The notes under the pieces: generated by a model
Database searches by the model: none
What the model was told of the DNA's origin: nothing
What the model saw: the letters and a program-made list of their open reading frames with translations, nothing else
Assembly: GCF_009905375.1 (NCBI RefSeq)
Contig: NC_133650.1
Coordinates: forward strand, 173,769,485-173,833,484
Source of the DNA: Apium graveolens
Taxonomy: Eukaryota > Streptophyta > Magnoliopsida > Apiales > Apiaceae
DNA: 64,000 nucleotides
Reading direction: 5' to 3'
Shown here: positions 31,122 through 44,700 of the stretch, piece after piece
How positions within the stretch are numbered: the first letter of the stretch is position 1
Layout of the letters: each line of letters begins with the position of its first letter
Translations under genes and position numbers: made by a program

Positions 31122-34100
31122 TCTAATTCCGATAAGAAAAATGGAAAAGAAACTGAGATAACATAACCAATAAAAACTGACAGTCAGGTCAAATTGAATA
31201 AGGTTCAAATAAAGACCATTAAGTTTAATCCAAGTGCTAATAATGTTAAATCTATTCATGAGGAAAGTACTACCTCAACACCTAGATCAAACTTAATTAC
31301 TGAAAAAGGTGAACAAGTTCACATCAACTCAGTAAATATTGGTTCAATGACTCAGATCAACTTAAACAAAAGCTGAAGGATTTACACATGAAAGACAAGA
31401 GGAAAAGGTCTAGGAAAAATAGGAATGACAAGGTAGGTGTTAATAAGAATGAAAATTATGTAACCCCTCCTAATGCACCTAGAAAGACATGTTCAAACTG
31501 TGGTAGCACTAATCATCTTGCTAATTCTTGCAGGAAAAATAAAGAGATAAAAGCTGTTCCTTCTAAATCAGAGTTTAGGGATAGAACAGTTAGATATAAA
31601 CCACAAAATCCTTTTTTCATTGTAGAAGTGTTTGGCATTCTATTTATACATGTAAAGAGAATCACAGTTTGTAATATGCTTTTTATAAACTGAAACCCTC
31701 TTTAATTAAAGAAAAATATGTTTCTGTATGTATAAATACTGGTAGTAAGAATGTTAACATAAACTCTGATATGAAGTCTTCTGCTACATATGTTAACAAA
31801 CTTAAAAAGGCCAAAGGATCCAAGAAAGTATGGGTCCATAAAAACACTAACTAATTCAAATTACTAATTGCAGGGTGACAGGAGGAATGCTTTAGTCTTG
31901 GACAGTGGATGCTCAGGATATATGTCTGGTTATAAATCCCTGCTATCAGAATTTGAGGAGAAGGCTGGCCCAAGCGTTTCTTATGGAGATGGAAACTTAG
32001 GAAAATCTTGGGATATGGCAAAATCAAAGTTGGAAATGTCATTATTGAAGATGTAGCTTTAGTTGATGGACTCAAGCATAATCTGATCAGTGTGAATCAA
32101 ATATGTGACAGAGATTACCATGTCAATTTTTATAAGGAGCATTGTGAAATTGTCAGTAAGTCAGATGGAAAGACCACATTGACTGGTGTGAGACATGGTA
32201 GTTTATATGAAGCCAGGGTCTTCACAAGAACTGATAACTCATATGTTTGTATACTTAGTAGAACATCTGTGGAAGACAGCTAGAACTAGCATAAAAGACT
32301 TTCTCACCCCAACTTCAACAATATCAATGAACTTGTGAGGAAAGATCTTGTAAGAGGATTGCCCAATGCAGTATTTACTCCCGATGACTTATATGATTCA
32401 TGCCAGAAAGCCAAATAAAGAAAGACATCTTTCAAGAGTAAAACTGAATCCTCAATTCTTGAATTATATAATCTACTTCATGTTGATCTCTTTGGTCCAG
32501 TGAATGTTATGTCTATTGCCAAGAAGAGGTATGCACTTGTGATTGTTGATGAATTTACAAGATATACATGGGTGTATTTTCTGCACACCAAGGATGAATC
32601 TCCATCCATTTTTCTTGATCATGTGAGGGAGCTGGAGAAATGATCAACATACAAAGTGAAGATCATCAGAAGTGATAATGGAACTAAATTCAAGAATAGC
32701 TCTATGGAAGAGTTCTGTAAACTCAAGGGGATAAAACAAGAGTTTTCTACTCCTGGAACTCCACAACAAAATGGAGTTGTAGAAAGAAAGAATAGAACTG
32801 TGATAGAAGCTGCAAGAACCATGCTTGAAGAAGTAAGATTGCCTACCTACTTCTGGGATGAGGCTGTGCAAACTGCTTGCTTTACACAGAATTTAACATT
32901 GATCAACAAGAATGGAAAGACGCCATTTGAGATGGTGAAAGGGAAGAAGCCAAATTTGAAATACTTTCATATATTTTGTTGTAAGTGTTTTGTTCTCAAA
33001 ACTCATCCGGAGCAGTTTACCAAGTTTGATCTAAAAGCTGATGAAGGAATATTTGTCGGATATCCATTGACTATAAAAGCCTTCAGAGTTTACAATCTGA
33101 GAACAAAAACAATCATGGAGTCTATACATGTATCTTTTGATGACAAGAAGATAACAGGTCTAGAAGATGCAGATGACCATGACAAGTTGAGATTTGAAAA
33201 TGAAGTACCTTATGCTGAACTTTTAAATCCTGACTCTGATATAGCAAGTCCTGATATCACTAAAAGCTCTGAGATTCCACAATACAGTGGAAATTCTTCT
33301 GACACTGAAGTATATGTTGAGCGGGAGCAACATGACTCAAATCCAGAGACTACTGCAAGTGATACATCTCAAGGAAACTCAGTAGAAAGATCATCAGAAT
33401 CATCTTCCTCAAACTCTGATGTGTCAAATGCTAATAAAAATGAGAACACTGATTTAGGGGGAGCATCAGGAAACAACAGTGGTACTACTCAACGAAATAA
33501 TAGAGAATTCATGGATCATGGGGGAGGTTCTTCTTCAAGGAGTCAACTTCCATCAGCAAAAAAATGGTATAAGTCACACACACCTGACTTAATCATTGGA
33601 AATCCTGACAGTGGTGTAAGAACAAAAAAAGCCACTCAGAATGAATATCTCTACCATTCTTTTCTATCTCAAACTGAACCTAAGAAGGTTGAAGAAGCTC
33701 TACAAGATGCTGACTGGGTCACAGTAATGCAAAAAGAGCTCAATGAATTTGAAAGGAACAAAGTCTGGACTCTTGTACCAAGACCAAAGAACAGATCTGT
33801 AGTTGGCACAAAGTGGGTGTTCAGAAACAAAACTGATAGTGAGGGCATTGTTACAAGGACTTGTTATTAGTACAGATATGTTGATGATATCATTTTTGGA
33901 TCTACTAATGATAAACTCTGTGAGCGATTTGCAAATCTAATTCAGTCCAGGTATCAAATGAGTATGATGGGAGAGTTGAGTTACTTTCTGGGGTTACAAG
34001 TCAAACAGAGTAATGAAGGAATCTTCATAAATCAAGCCAAATACACCAGAAACTTACTCAAAAGATTTGGAATGTAGGAATGCTCAACTGCATTAACTCC

Positions 34101-34830
34101 TATGGCCACTACAACCAACTTAGATTTAAATACTGGTTCTTCAGTAGATATAACTAACTATAGAGGTTGGCTCACTCCTATATCTAACTGCTAGTAGACC
34201 TGATATCATGTATGCTACCTGTCTCTGTGCAAGGTTCCAAGCTGACCCTAGAGAACCTCATCTATTAGCTGTAAAGAGAATCTTCAAGTATCTCAAAGGC
34301 ACTATGAATCTGGGATTATGGTATCCTAGAGATTCAGACTTTAAGCTAATTGGATATTCAGATGCTGATTTTGCAGGATGTAAAATAGACAGGAAAAGTA
34401 CTTTTGGAAGCTGCCAATTTCTTGGAGGCAACTTAGTTTCTTGGTATAGCAAGAAACAAAAGCCAATTTCCACTTGAACTGCAGAAGCGAAATACATTAT
34501 TGCAGGAAGTTGTTGTGCTCAGATTCTATGGATGAAGAATCAACTACTGGATTATGGGTTAGACCATTCTTCTATTCTTATATATTATGATAATCAAAGT
34601 GCTATTGCAATGACTAGAAATCCAGTGCATCATTCAATGACTAAGCACATAAGTATCACATATCATTTCATAAGGGAACATGTGGAAGCTGGTACAGTGA
34701 AATTGATCTTTGTTCCAACAGATCAGCAAGTAGCAGATATATTCACAAGCCTCTCTATGAAGCCACATTCAAAAGACTGGTGAATGAATTGGGAATGATA
34801 TCAGGGCAATTCTCAAACTCTGATAATTAA
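31122..34830 (+). pseudogene. Pol remnants of element D
   Basis: In order: a second knuckle (CSNCGSTNHLANSC, 31490), protease (LDSGCSGYMSGY, 31900; HNLISVNQICDRD), integrase with stops (LLHVDLFGPV near 32475; IRSDNGTKF 32665; NGVVERKNR), and the integrase-RT linker with sense aagtcctgata motifs near 33225-33255. The start of RT breaks at 33870, where about 130 residues of the RT core are missing before YVDDIIFGS (33879). RNase H follows with YSDADFAG and YYDNQSAI, and a one-base loss near 34750 shifts the C terminus. Final stop at 34828. At least six breaks make it non-functional. Confidence 0.88.
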
Positions 34831-35365
34831 GTCTACTAATATGTTTTGAAGCATGGTATCTTATTTTTTGTCAGTACTTGTTAGATACTGATTCTTATGA
34901 TGAATGCTTGATACCATGATAACATGCAAACTGTGCTAAATGATCTTATGTGAAATTGCATGTTGAACTACTGATTGTGCTTATAAACTCCATTATTAGT
35001 TGAACTTGTTTTGAATAATAGTTTAAGTCAGTAGTTAATAAATCCTGATAGAAGTAATTAAAATATTGATAATGGTCAAATCATGTTTGACTGTTATACT
35101 TCATCTGATTATTTTGAATTTATTCGAAATAAATTGTTAACAATATTTTTAATTAATTAGTGAGTGAGTGGAATATCTTTTAATTGTCCAAATGGGTTAG
35201 CTACTGATGCAAGTATTCGTTGATACTTGAGTATTTACATTGGGAATAGGAATATGAAGAGAGAGATTACTTTTTGCATGCCTAGATACACGTAATCGTG
35301 TATGCTTATTATGTCTAATTATTGCATGGTCATTCAAAGAGTCTCTTCAACTTCCATCTTCTCAC
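34831..35365 (+). other. Spacer after pol of element D
   Basis: No frame. It contains scattered copies of tactgatt- and cctgata-like words but no array comparable to element A. Confidence 0.5.
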
Positions 35366-35373
35366 TATAAATA
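35366..35373 (+). promoter_or_regulatory. Internal TATA box in element D
   Basis: tataaata lies 72 bases before the ATG at 35438, followed by pyrimidine-rich leader sequence (cctccattctctaagcctctc). This is the arrangement of a plant pol II promoter and sits far from either LTR. Confidence 0.55.
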
Positions 35374-35437
35374 CAATCCTCCATTCTCTAAGCCTCTCAT
35401 AACCCTTCACTCACAAATTTCAAAACACTCATAATCT

Positions 35438-35818
35438 ATGGCCATCTTTTTACTTTCACATGGAGTCTACCGCCCAATAGCAAATCCTGAATAAGGGAGG
35501 TTATATTTTGACATTGGTCGACTCAGGGCAGTTTTTCATGGTCAAGACTATCATCACTATGAGAATCCTCAGTCGATTATTGATCGACTGAACTTAGATG
35601 ATGCTGAGTCCCTTCGTCTCTTTCGAATAGATGTCCAATTTGAAGAGATGAAACGTGCTGATTTGGCTGCACAAAGGCGTCTCATGGTAGAATAAAACCG
35701 ACTCATTTGGCTGGCATTGCAAGAGAATATCATCTCTCTTGTTGGCTCTATGTCAAGAATCTTCCATAAAAGGGAAAAGAAGAAGATGGAGGAGGCAAAG
35801 AAGAAGGAGCTAGAATAG
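35438..35818 (+). pseudogene. Small internal frame of element D, 126 codons with two stops, unknown product
   Basis: One phase from ATG 35438 to TAG 35816-35818, broken by TAA after IANPE and TAA after RRLMVE. Readable parts are RLYFDIGRLRAVFHGQDYHHY, ENPQSIIDRLNLDDAESLRLF, DVQFEEMKRADLAAQRR, LIWLALQENIISLVGSM and a basic end HKREKKKMEEAKKKELE. It looks like a soluble, helical, charged protein. I recognise no family. With its own TATA box and AT-rich 3' flank it resembles a complete small gene between pol and ORF2; it may be a captured host gene or a lineage-specific third frame. Confidence 0.6.
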
Positions 35819-36990
35819 ATAGATTGTTTAGGGTTTTATTTTAAAATTCTATAAAAATCTTGTATTCTACTTCTTAATGAATGAAAATATATTCTCTTTT
35901 TTTGCTTCATTACATTACTACTTGTTTACTTCTTGAATGTGTGCATAAATGTTCTTAAATGTTGCATGTTAAATCAATAATGTATGCTAAACTTGTGATA
36001 TTTTTCGAAGTTCATATGACTAAACTAATCTCTGTTTAAGCTATATGTGACTATTTCAGTACAGACTAAGCACTACAGGGAGTAACGGTAATCAAAGAAG
36101 GAAATTTAAGAAAAGGTTTAATTCTTAATCATTAAGGGTTATAATCTTTGAGTGTTGCTTACAATTACATAATCTTTTGAAACTTTCTTTTCTGATCAAG
36201 AAAGTTGTCCACACTCAATCTCAAATTTCAGATATCTTAAATCTTAAATTTCTTCTTACAACTGAAACACTTGAATTCTTTTCTCAAATGTTGCCAAAAA
36301 TCAAGTGTCATAATTCTTGAATTATGTTCACCACTCAGAAATAATATTTAGTTGGTTAGAGACTACTTGCTGAGGTAGATCTTGATGATACCAACAAAGA
36401 CACAGAGGTTTCATCAGTCTTTACTGAAGACTCTGTGATAGCTTTCATTAAACACATTTCAGGTGATAGTTCTTTGCAAAAAGAACATAAAGGTTTGAGA
36501 TCATGGTACATGACAATAACCTAATCAAATCCTCTCCAATTCAAATGGAGGTTCTCATTGTTGATGAACAACAACTGTCATAACCACAGTATCTACTGCG
36601 AGTCCAATTGCGAAATTCACAAGGTATAAATACCGGTATTACTTTATCAGCATTTATTTTAAATACTGATTTAGTTCTTTAAGCATTTATAGTATACTTT
36701 TCATGATATAAATCCTGTTGATATGATTACATCTAGACCTTACAAAGGACTACCTCTAATTGTATGATCACAGATCACCCTTCTTTAACCACCTCTTATT
36801 TCTATAGGAAAATCTTTTGGAGCCATTTTATTGTGAGATGTGTGAAAAGATTGAGAGAAAAACAGAATTTAAGAGAGGCAGGATCCTTCCTGGAAAAAGG
36901 AGAGGTAGATGAGAGATAGGATTTAGTAATCCTTGTGAGGAAGCTCTAACTATTAAAAGTCATGAGATGTGTGGTGTGAGGAGTAGTGAG
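35819..36990 (+). other. Interval between the small frame and ORF2 remnants of element D
   Basis: AT-rich, many stops. A short stretch near 36375-36490 (VDLDDTNKDTEVSSVFTEDSV) may be degenerate coding sequence. Nothing else assignable. Confidence 0.45.
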
Positions 36991-37019
36991 ACTACTTTAA
37001 TAGAATAGAGAGATTAAGT

Positions 37020-38640
37020 TTAAATTACTATATGTTTGTAGATGCTGAGAGTACTTAAGAAACAGTTGTTGAACAGCAGTCTGTTACATCTCAACAACAC
37101 TTTGAATTATCAAAGGCTATTAATCTCCCTGCAAGTCTAAGTACTAATACTTTCTTGCATTCCATACATTCTTCTATTTCACCACATGAGATAATCCCTG
37201 TTGTTGCTGAAGATGTAGTAGTACAACAGTCCATTCATAAAGATTCATCCATTTCAGATTCACCACAGCATGTTACAGGAACTGAAGTTCTGGAAGTTAT
37301 TGAAGCTCCAATTCATTTATCTACAATACTTGAAGATGTGGAGATAACTGTTGAAGGTGTTGAAGCTTCTGAAGCCACTGAATCAATTTCTCATTCTATT
37401 TTGCATATTGAAGCTGAAGATGAAATTCAGAAATTAGTGTAAGATCCAGCTGCTGTTGAAGAATCTAATGATGGTAAAAAAACTCATATATCTACTGGTT
37501 TGTTAGATCTTGAGAATGATCTTTTCTTTCCAGAAGATATGCATATGCATGTTCGACAACATAAAATGACAAAGTTAGATGCTAAGAAGAAGTAAGATTA
37601 TTCTGATAATCTCTGAAATGCTTATTGAAAAGATTCCACTTATCCTATTCCCAGAACACGTGTAGTTGAACATCTGGAAATAGCATAATAGAAGATTACA
37701 AATCCTGATGTGCTAAATCATCTGAAGGTATCTACTTTGGTTGTCAGATCTTTACATACAGCTCATGAAGCAACAACTACTCAAATCAATCAGATTAAAG
37801 AATCATTGATTGCTTCAAAGCTGACTACTCATCAGGAAATTCAGAAACAAATTTCACCAATAGTTTCCAGACAATCTGCAGTTGAAGCCAGTCAAGCTAG
37901 ATTGGAAGCTCATCAAGCTCAAATGTCTGATCAACTTACTGAAGTACATAATTCAATAGAGCTAATTCTTTCTCTACTGCTTGGTGATGATGCCAAAAAG
38001 GGGGAGAAAATTGTTAAATCTAAATGCAAACAGCTGACATTGGTAGGTACTGATGATGAAAATTCTGATGGAGGTAATAAGGAGAAACATTAGGAGATAC
38101 AAAAGGGAAGAGTTGAAGAATTGTTTATGACTACTAAACTGGAAAAATCTTCACAAGTTACAACTGTTGCTAATGAAGACCAAGGTATTTTGGAGAAAGA
38201 AGCTGGTGCTGAAGCAAGCCAATATCTTCAAACTCTAAAAGTTAAAGGAAGAAAGACAACTCTATTCTACAAAAATCCAAAGATTCAATTATTTGATTCT
38301 AAAGTAAGTAGAAGAATATTTAAAAAGGAATGTACTAGAGTTGATCTTAAACAACTAAGGCAAACAGAGGAAAACTTTAAAAATTCTATGAAGACAACAA
38401 ATGCTAATATTGTTCTCAAGTACTTTATAAAGATGATCTTTCTAACAGACAAATCAAAGGTATAGTTATAAGGGAAATCAGTCAGGCATAAGGTGAAAGA
38501 TCTCTCAGATCAAAATCTATTGGAACTGCTAACATGAAACTTAAAGGAAAGGATAAGATAGAAGAAAAGTCAAAGAATTTCAAAGGTTAAAAGCCAAAGC
38601 TGAAGAAATTCTTATCGAAGCAGAAAACATCCAAGCTAGT
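37020..38640 (+). pseudogene. ORF2 remnants of element D, cut by element F
   Basis: Open pieces at 37155-37442, 37710-38093 and 38121-38465 share one general phase with stops between. The first is acidic and Ser/Val-rich (EDVEITVEGVEASEATES). The second is helical (EASQARLEAHQAQMSDQLTE) and ends LLLGDDAKKGEK, which aligns with LLDDNKKGESK of ORF2 in A. Sequence runs to the first base of LTR F. Confidence 0.7.
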
Positions 38641-39668
38641 TGTTATTCCCAAACAATGCAACAAGAATTACAGAAGGGGGTTGAATGTAATTCTGGTTTC
38701 TTTTTCAGATTTTAGAAGTGTTCTTAATAATATAACTGTGTAGATTTTTCTGTATTGTGGAATGATAAAGATGTAAAAATCAAACACAAAGAAATAAAAC
38801 ACAAGGCTTTAAAACTTTCTGGTGGATTTGAACTTATCCACCAGAGATATATATATTAAAATGAGAACTCTGTGATGCTTGAATAGCACACAGCTGCTTA
38901 CAAGTGAACTTGCAAAATTACAAAGAGATGCTTAACAAATACAGCTTTTTTTGTGTATGAAAACAATTCTTTCTATCTTAGTTGTTTGTTCTACTTGCTA
39001 CACTTGGTTTATATACTAGCAAGTTACATAATAAAAAGACAAACAAGTAAAACAAAATTGTTTCGAGTCTGATTTCATGCTTCTTCATTACTCTGTCGAA
39101 CATCTTTGGATATCTTCATAATTGCATGGAAATGGTAACGCTTCTTTCTTCTCTAAGTCCTGCAATTAGGCTGCCTCATTCCATTTACAAATACCCGACG
39201 CATGTGACTGTGTTGTCACTGTCAACAACTATTTTGAATTTGATCATCCGTCAGGACTATGTTGGTCATCCGTCGGTTTCCTTGTTGATCATCCGTCGGG
39301 AGCCTTTGTAGATCATCCGTCGGGAGCATTTCTGTCACTTGACTCTATTTCACTTATACAAAATTACAAGACATCTTATATTTACAGTTAGTCACCCTAT
39401 TCTGTATATCAATCTAGTAGTCAACATGACTTAAAGATTCCTATAGAATCTACTCAACTAATATATTATTTTTTGCAGATATGTGCTACAAAACTTATTA
39501 TTACATAAGCTACACTCTCGATGGATGTTCAGAGGTCATCCGTCGGGACTATAAAGTTCATCCGTCGGGACTATTATAGAACATCCGTCGAGAGCTACAA
39601 ATCACTAAGTTAAATCTACTAAGGTGTTTTGTTTAACTTATCATCAAGTTCACAACATATTCCTAACA
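38641..39668 (-). repeat. 3' LTR of element F
   Basis: 1028 bp, TGTTAGGAAT to GGGAATAACA in sense. Seven ATCCGTC(A/G)-type motifs begin at 39246, 39268, 39291, 39315, 39538, 39560 and 39583 on plus. The TATA region lies near 39005 within cttggtttatatac. Confidence 0.9.
38665..38693 (-). promoter_or_regulatory. U5 hairpin of LTR F
   Basis: Sense arms GAATTACA and TGTAATTC (8 of 8) around TTCAACCCCCTTC, the loop of LTR A with a different stem. Confidence 0.78.
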
Positions 39669-39680
39669 ATCTCCCCCAAA
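39669..39680 (-). other. Polypurine tract of element F
   Basis: Minus strand TTTGGGGGAGAT directly before the LTR. Confidence 0.85.
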
Positions 39681-39772
39681 TTATGTCTACTGGAATTGTT
39701 CCCATAAATTAAGAGAAACTTGATGATAACAAAACACCTTAAATGTACATATTGAATTATGGTAGATAGAAC

Positions 39773-41208
39773 TGTTAGGGCGAAAACACGCGCTAAAATT
39801 TACGAAGTATACGCGTTCGCAAGTAGTATAAGATATAAATCAGATTCGTTCCCACAGAGACTGGTTTAGGTTAAGTTTAATTTATGCACATATGCAACAA
39901 TGTATGGTTATCGCTCAATGCTAAGACAAATAATAAATTGGGTTTTGATTATACTAAGAGATTATACTAAATAACATTAACTAAGAGATTAAAGGGTTGA
40001 TTTAACTATATGAGACAAACATGGGATTCTAACTTCATTAAATACTTCATTCAATAGCCTTTTCATTCTCAACCTTAACATGTAATGGTGATGACACTAA
40101 TCAGATAACACAAAACTGATAACGCCAACTTTTGTTGCACGAATACCATACTACCAGACATCCACAAAAGAGATAGAAGCTGAATATACACCAATTATAT
40201 TGAGACCTTATATGTCTATAGAATTTGACAACATAACGGTGTAAGCACAAGTTATCTATTATGATTACATAGGGCAAGTAAGATAATTAAAATTACCCAC
40301 GAATCATGCATAACAAATACATGAACCTATGCTAGCATGGCAAGTTCTAAATATCTATATTCACTTTCGCTTCAATAGAGATTAACACGCTATCTTATAT
40401 GTTAGCTACACTTATAAGACGAATAAGCACAACCAATACTAGGTTATCAATCAATCACCATACACCAAGATATTGAACAAATTAACTATAGAAATCCATA
40501 AGTAAATCTGTTAGAACCCCACAATAACGATTAGTTCATAATCAAACTCATCATCACCATGAGTTCCAATGAAAGCAAGATAAAAAACAATATAAGAGTA
40601 GTAAGGTTCAAAAACAAATCGAAAACAAGCATCCAAGTATCAACTATTTTTAAGAAAACAAAAGTCTTCTTCTTCGTAGCCTTCTCGTGCTCTCCAGGTC
40701 TTCTTATTGCTCTCCCAGGTCTCCTTCTTGTTAAAAACATCTTTTTATGGGTATATATAGGCTCTAGGATGACCCGAATCTCAAAATCTTCAATTTCGAC
40801 TAAAATCAGGATTCTGGGGAAGAAACCGGGCACACTGCTATAGTGCGCGGCCGCACTGGAATAGTGTCTCTGCGGCGCGGGCACACTGACTCTGGCGCGG
40901 CCGCGCTGACATTCTGGAAAAATTTTGATAATTCTTCTTTTGGCCGTATCCTGAGTTCTGCTCGTCAGAATTAGGCGATTCAACTGCCCACACGAAGCTA
41001 ACGAGATTATATACAACTTGAGAATGCTCTAAGATTCCAATTCTGATCTCTTTTCAGCATATTTATTTAAAAAGCCTATTTCTTCATTTAATTGATGCCT
41101 GAAATGCACAAACACAAAAACACCTCAAAAATACCAAAAACTTGAGTCCAAAACATCAACTTAAGCCTGAAATGAAGCATTCCAAGTAGATATAAAATCC
41201 ACTTATCA
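39773..41208 (-). repeat. 3' LTR of element H
   Basis: 1436 bp. TATA candidate tatatata at 40752-40759. A GC-rich patch with repeated gcgcggccgc lies at 40840-40915. Confidence 0.9.
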
Positions 41209-41714
41209 CACCCCCAAACTTGAATCGATGCTTGTCCTCAAGCATAAACAGACTCAAAACTACAAAACAAACCTAATGCATGAATGCAACTACATGAGCG
41301 CAATTAAATAATAATGCAATCAATCCCCTCAGAATAACCATAACCAAATGAATAAGCCAATGTCTCTAAAAATACAATGACTCAAAACAGAGCTCGAATA
41401 AATCCCACAAACCAACTCACAAACCAGAAACGTGCGTGTGTGGGATGCTAAACAGATATACTCTCGATTACCTTTCATCAAAATAATCACAAGTTTATAA
41501 CTAGAATATACGTTAAACACATAATGACTCACAACACCTCCTTTCTACTAGAGTTATACAAGGATTCATGCTATTATTGAACACATAACAAAAATGCTTA
41601 CTTGACCGTTCAATGAATGAGGTCCCAAAAGACTTATACAATAATACCCATGTAGCGAGCGTTAGGTTAGCGGATCCCAGACTATGAAAAGCCTTAGGTC
41701 ACTAGGAACAAAGT
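41209..41714 (-). other. 3' end of the interior of element H, left of element I
   Basis: Starts with the purine tract (minus TTTGGGGGTG at 41218-41209). No coding. Ends with AAAGT, the target duplication of I. Confidence 0.8.
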
Positions 41715-44700
41715 TGTAACGCCCTCCAGACCCGGGGTATAAGTCTGGGGGTTACTAGCTAATCACCAAATCTGTACAATCTGATTAACAAATAATAAAG
41801 AAATAAAACTAAACCCCTTTAATACTAACCAGGATCTTTACAGGTTGAGGTATGAAAACAAGAACCACTAACTACTTTATTACAAACCAAATTTAATATC
41901 TCACAAACTCCCTTTATTACAAATCATTGTCTAATTTATTTTAAACTAAGTTCAGCTTTTATTCCAATACACACACTATCTATAAGTACTCCACCTGCTC
42001 AGGCAACTCAAAGCTTTCTTCCTGGATTGGGATCAACACCTTGGGTACGAGAGGATCCTGAGGCTTGACCCGCTTCTTTGCCACTCGAGTCCTGATGGGT
42101 TTCATATTCCTTCTTAACTGAAAACAATACGGTGAATAACAACAAAAAGGGCGAGCCAAAAATTTCTCAACAAGTCCATAAAATATAAACAGTATTAAAG
42201 CAATATAGATGAATCCGTAACCCGGGTATATCTGCAAAGATATAACCCCGCGAGAATAGAAAGAAGGCCATTTCTGGCGAATACAAATGAACTAAACTGG
42301 ACTCAAGTTCGCAGCTATACCCTGCTTATCAGCAGGATACAGTGCAGATCTATATCTCACTATATAGATCCCGTCTAGCACCCAGGCACTACGGCCCATC
42401 TCAAGGATCCGGTTATATCCCGGTCCTTAGGATTAAGTAAACTTAATCCCCAAAGTAGTATTATCCAGTCCCTGGAATAACAACCAGAATAATCGGTATG
42501 TTTTGATATATTCTAATCACCGAAATATATCAATAATTGTGAATAACAATTGGAATATGAACAATGAATTTAAATAAAAGGAATAAATCAAAAGTTGAAA
42601 TGAAATATAAACAAGAGAATCAAAAGAGTGCAAACGTGATAAGAATATCACTATTCTGAAAATAGAATAGGGGAGAAACTTGCCTTCTGCGCGACTCACT
42701 GCAATTAAATCACTTTTCATCTATCACCTACTTGACCTGCCTTGCTGGTTTAGCTTCTGTTAGCAAAATAGACCGGTTAAGCCATTTTGTACTTCAATTG
42801 TATCTTGAATGGACTTCATTTCGTTCCTATTATCTACCCATACGCTTATGACTGACTCGTATATTGCATATAAACAAGTAAGACTCGATTAACCACATAA
42901 TACACATAGGCACATAAGCACATAATCATTTTTATAGTTAAAATAATTTTTTTAGAATCAAAATCGACTCGCTGATTGCTCCACTGATCACCTTCTGCCT
43001 CATTTCCCATATTTCCGGAATTTTTCGGACTCGTCTCGGCACGCATTTCGACTGATAATCAAACAATTAATAAAGTCAACTAATTTACAGAATAAATTAG
43101 GTCTTAATGTTATTTTTAATGAAAAGGATTTATTTTCTGAGCCAAATGGCTTTCGTTTCGCTTAAATCGGACTAACGGTCTAATTAATATCAATTAAACA
43201 CTGATAATTCAATTTATTATTCAATATAAATAATTATTGCAAATTTTTAAATCCTAAAATCATTTTTCAATAATTATTTAAGAGAAAAAACAAAGTCAAA
43301 AATAATTTTTTTATAATTTTTGGAGGTAAGATGAATATGTTATGATTTATTGAAAGTTACTTGATTAATTATCGAAATAATTAATCATTTTTATATAATT
43401 AATAAATAAATAACTAACTAATAAATAATTAATAAGTAATTATTTAATAATCTAAAATAATTAATCCCTAATTATTAGGATTAATCACAATTTATTACAG
43501 ATATTTACAAGTTATCATTATTTATTTGATTAGATCAATTATTTACAAATAAATAATCGATACAATCAGATGATACGATAATTATTGAATAAATAAACTA
43601 TTATTCGAATCAGAATTCAATTCACCGATCAACTATTCGCATTTCTACGAATAATTAACTATCGCTCAAATAATAATAATCGAACTCATCGTTAATTTAC
43701 CCGTATGAATAGGAGTTATTCGTTTTATTCCCTAATTATCGAATCCTTTCTCGTAATATTCGATAAATTTTAACCTATAATTATTAATTATTTACTTAAC
43801 TATTAAAAAATAAATAATTAGATAAATAGTTAAATAATTAATTAAATAACTAAATTCAAATTTATAAATTAATAAAATAATTTAGGAATTATTAATCAAA
43901 ATTTTCAGAATTTAAAACTGATTTTTATTTGATTTTTAAAATTAAGTAAACTAACTTTTATTTTAATAAAATACAATTAATTAATTAGAAATCTAGAAAC
44001 AGATATCCTGGATCAGCAATTGGGTTTTTCAGATCAAAACCGGGTCGAATTTTTCCAGGAAAACGGGTCGTGAAGAACAGACCTGGGTTGACCAAAAAAC
44101 AGCCCAGAATCCGGCAATAATACCGGTTTCCGGCGAGCCTAATCTGAGTTCGTTGGACTCGATTCTGGTCGATTAATTGCTCCAACATCTTCCCTGTATA
44201 TGCAGCAACCCAACCCCTACTTCTCCTGCAATCGACGAATCCCACAGCTCCTTCTCCGGCGAAAACATAGCAGAACCCGACGAGCTTCGTTGCAAACTCC
44301 GACGACCCGAAAACGGAATCTAAATCACACAAAACCGGTGCCAATTGACTGGAAATTTAACACTCTACATGATTCTACCAACAAAATCGTCTAACAATCA
44401 CTAAAACTTAAAACCCGAATTCAAAAACGGGTCGAACACTCAAAAACACGAATCACAAATCTAGGAATAGAAAAATCAATTAAAAATACGTATAATCATC
44501 TACACAACCTGGGCAATCTGTTCATATAACTCTCATCAACCAAAACACAACGATTTGTAAATACCCAAATCAGTTCAAGAACCCTAAAAATCGAACTACG
44601 ATATTTAGTTATCGTCAGTAAAATTAACTAGCAGGAATCAATCAGAAATCATCAAATAAAGCTATTTACAATATCAATTTCAACAAATAACCCCAGAATC

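Larger units (their letters stand above)
20457..38640 (+). mobile_element. Element D: decayed Ty1/copia carrying element E, truncated by element F
   Basis: Plus-strand order: 5' LTR (20457-20979), primer site, gag interrupted by E, pol remnants to 34830, a small promoter-driven frame (35366-35818), and ORF2 remnants to 38640 where LTR F begins. The 3' LTR lies beyond F and is off the window. D interrupts element C. Many stops, frameshifts and a deletion in RT show it is dead. Confidence 0.88.

Noticed and set aside
43985..44344. 119-codon frame repeated at 53824-54183
   Set aside because: Both copies are in the two LTRs of element I, so conservation is explained by LTR duplication; no family resemblance.
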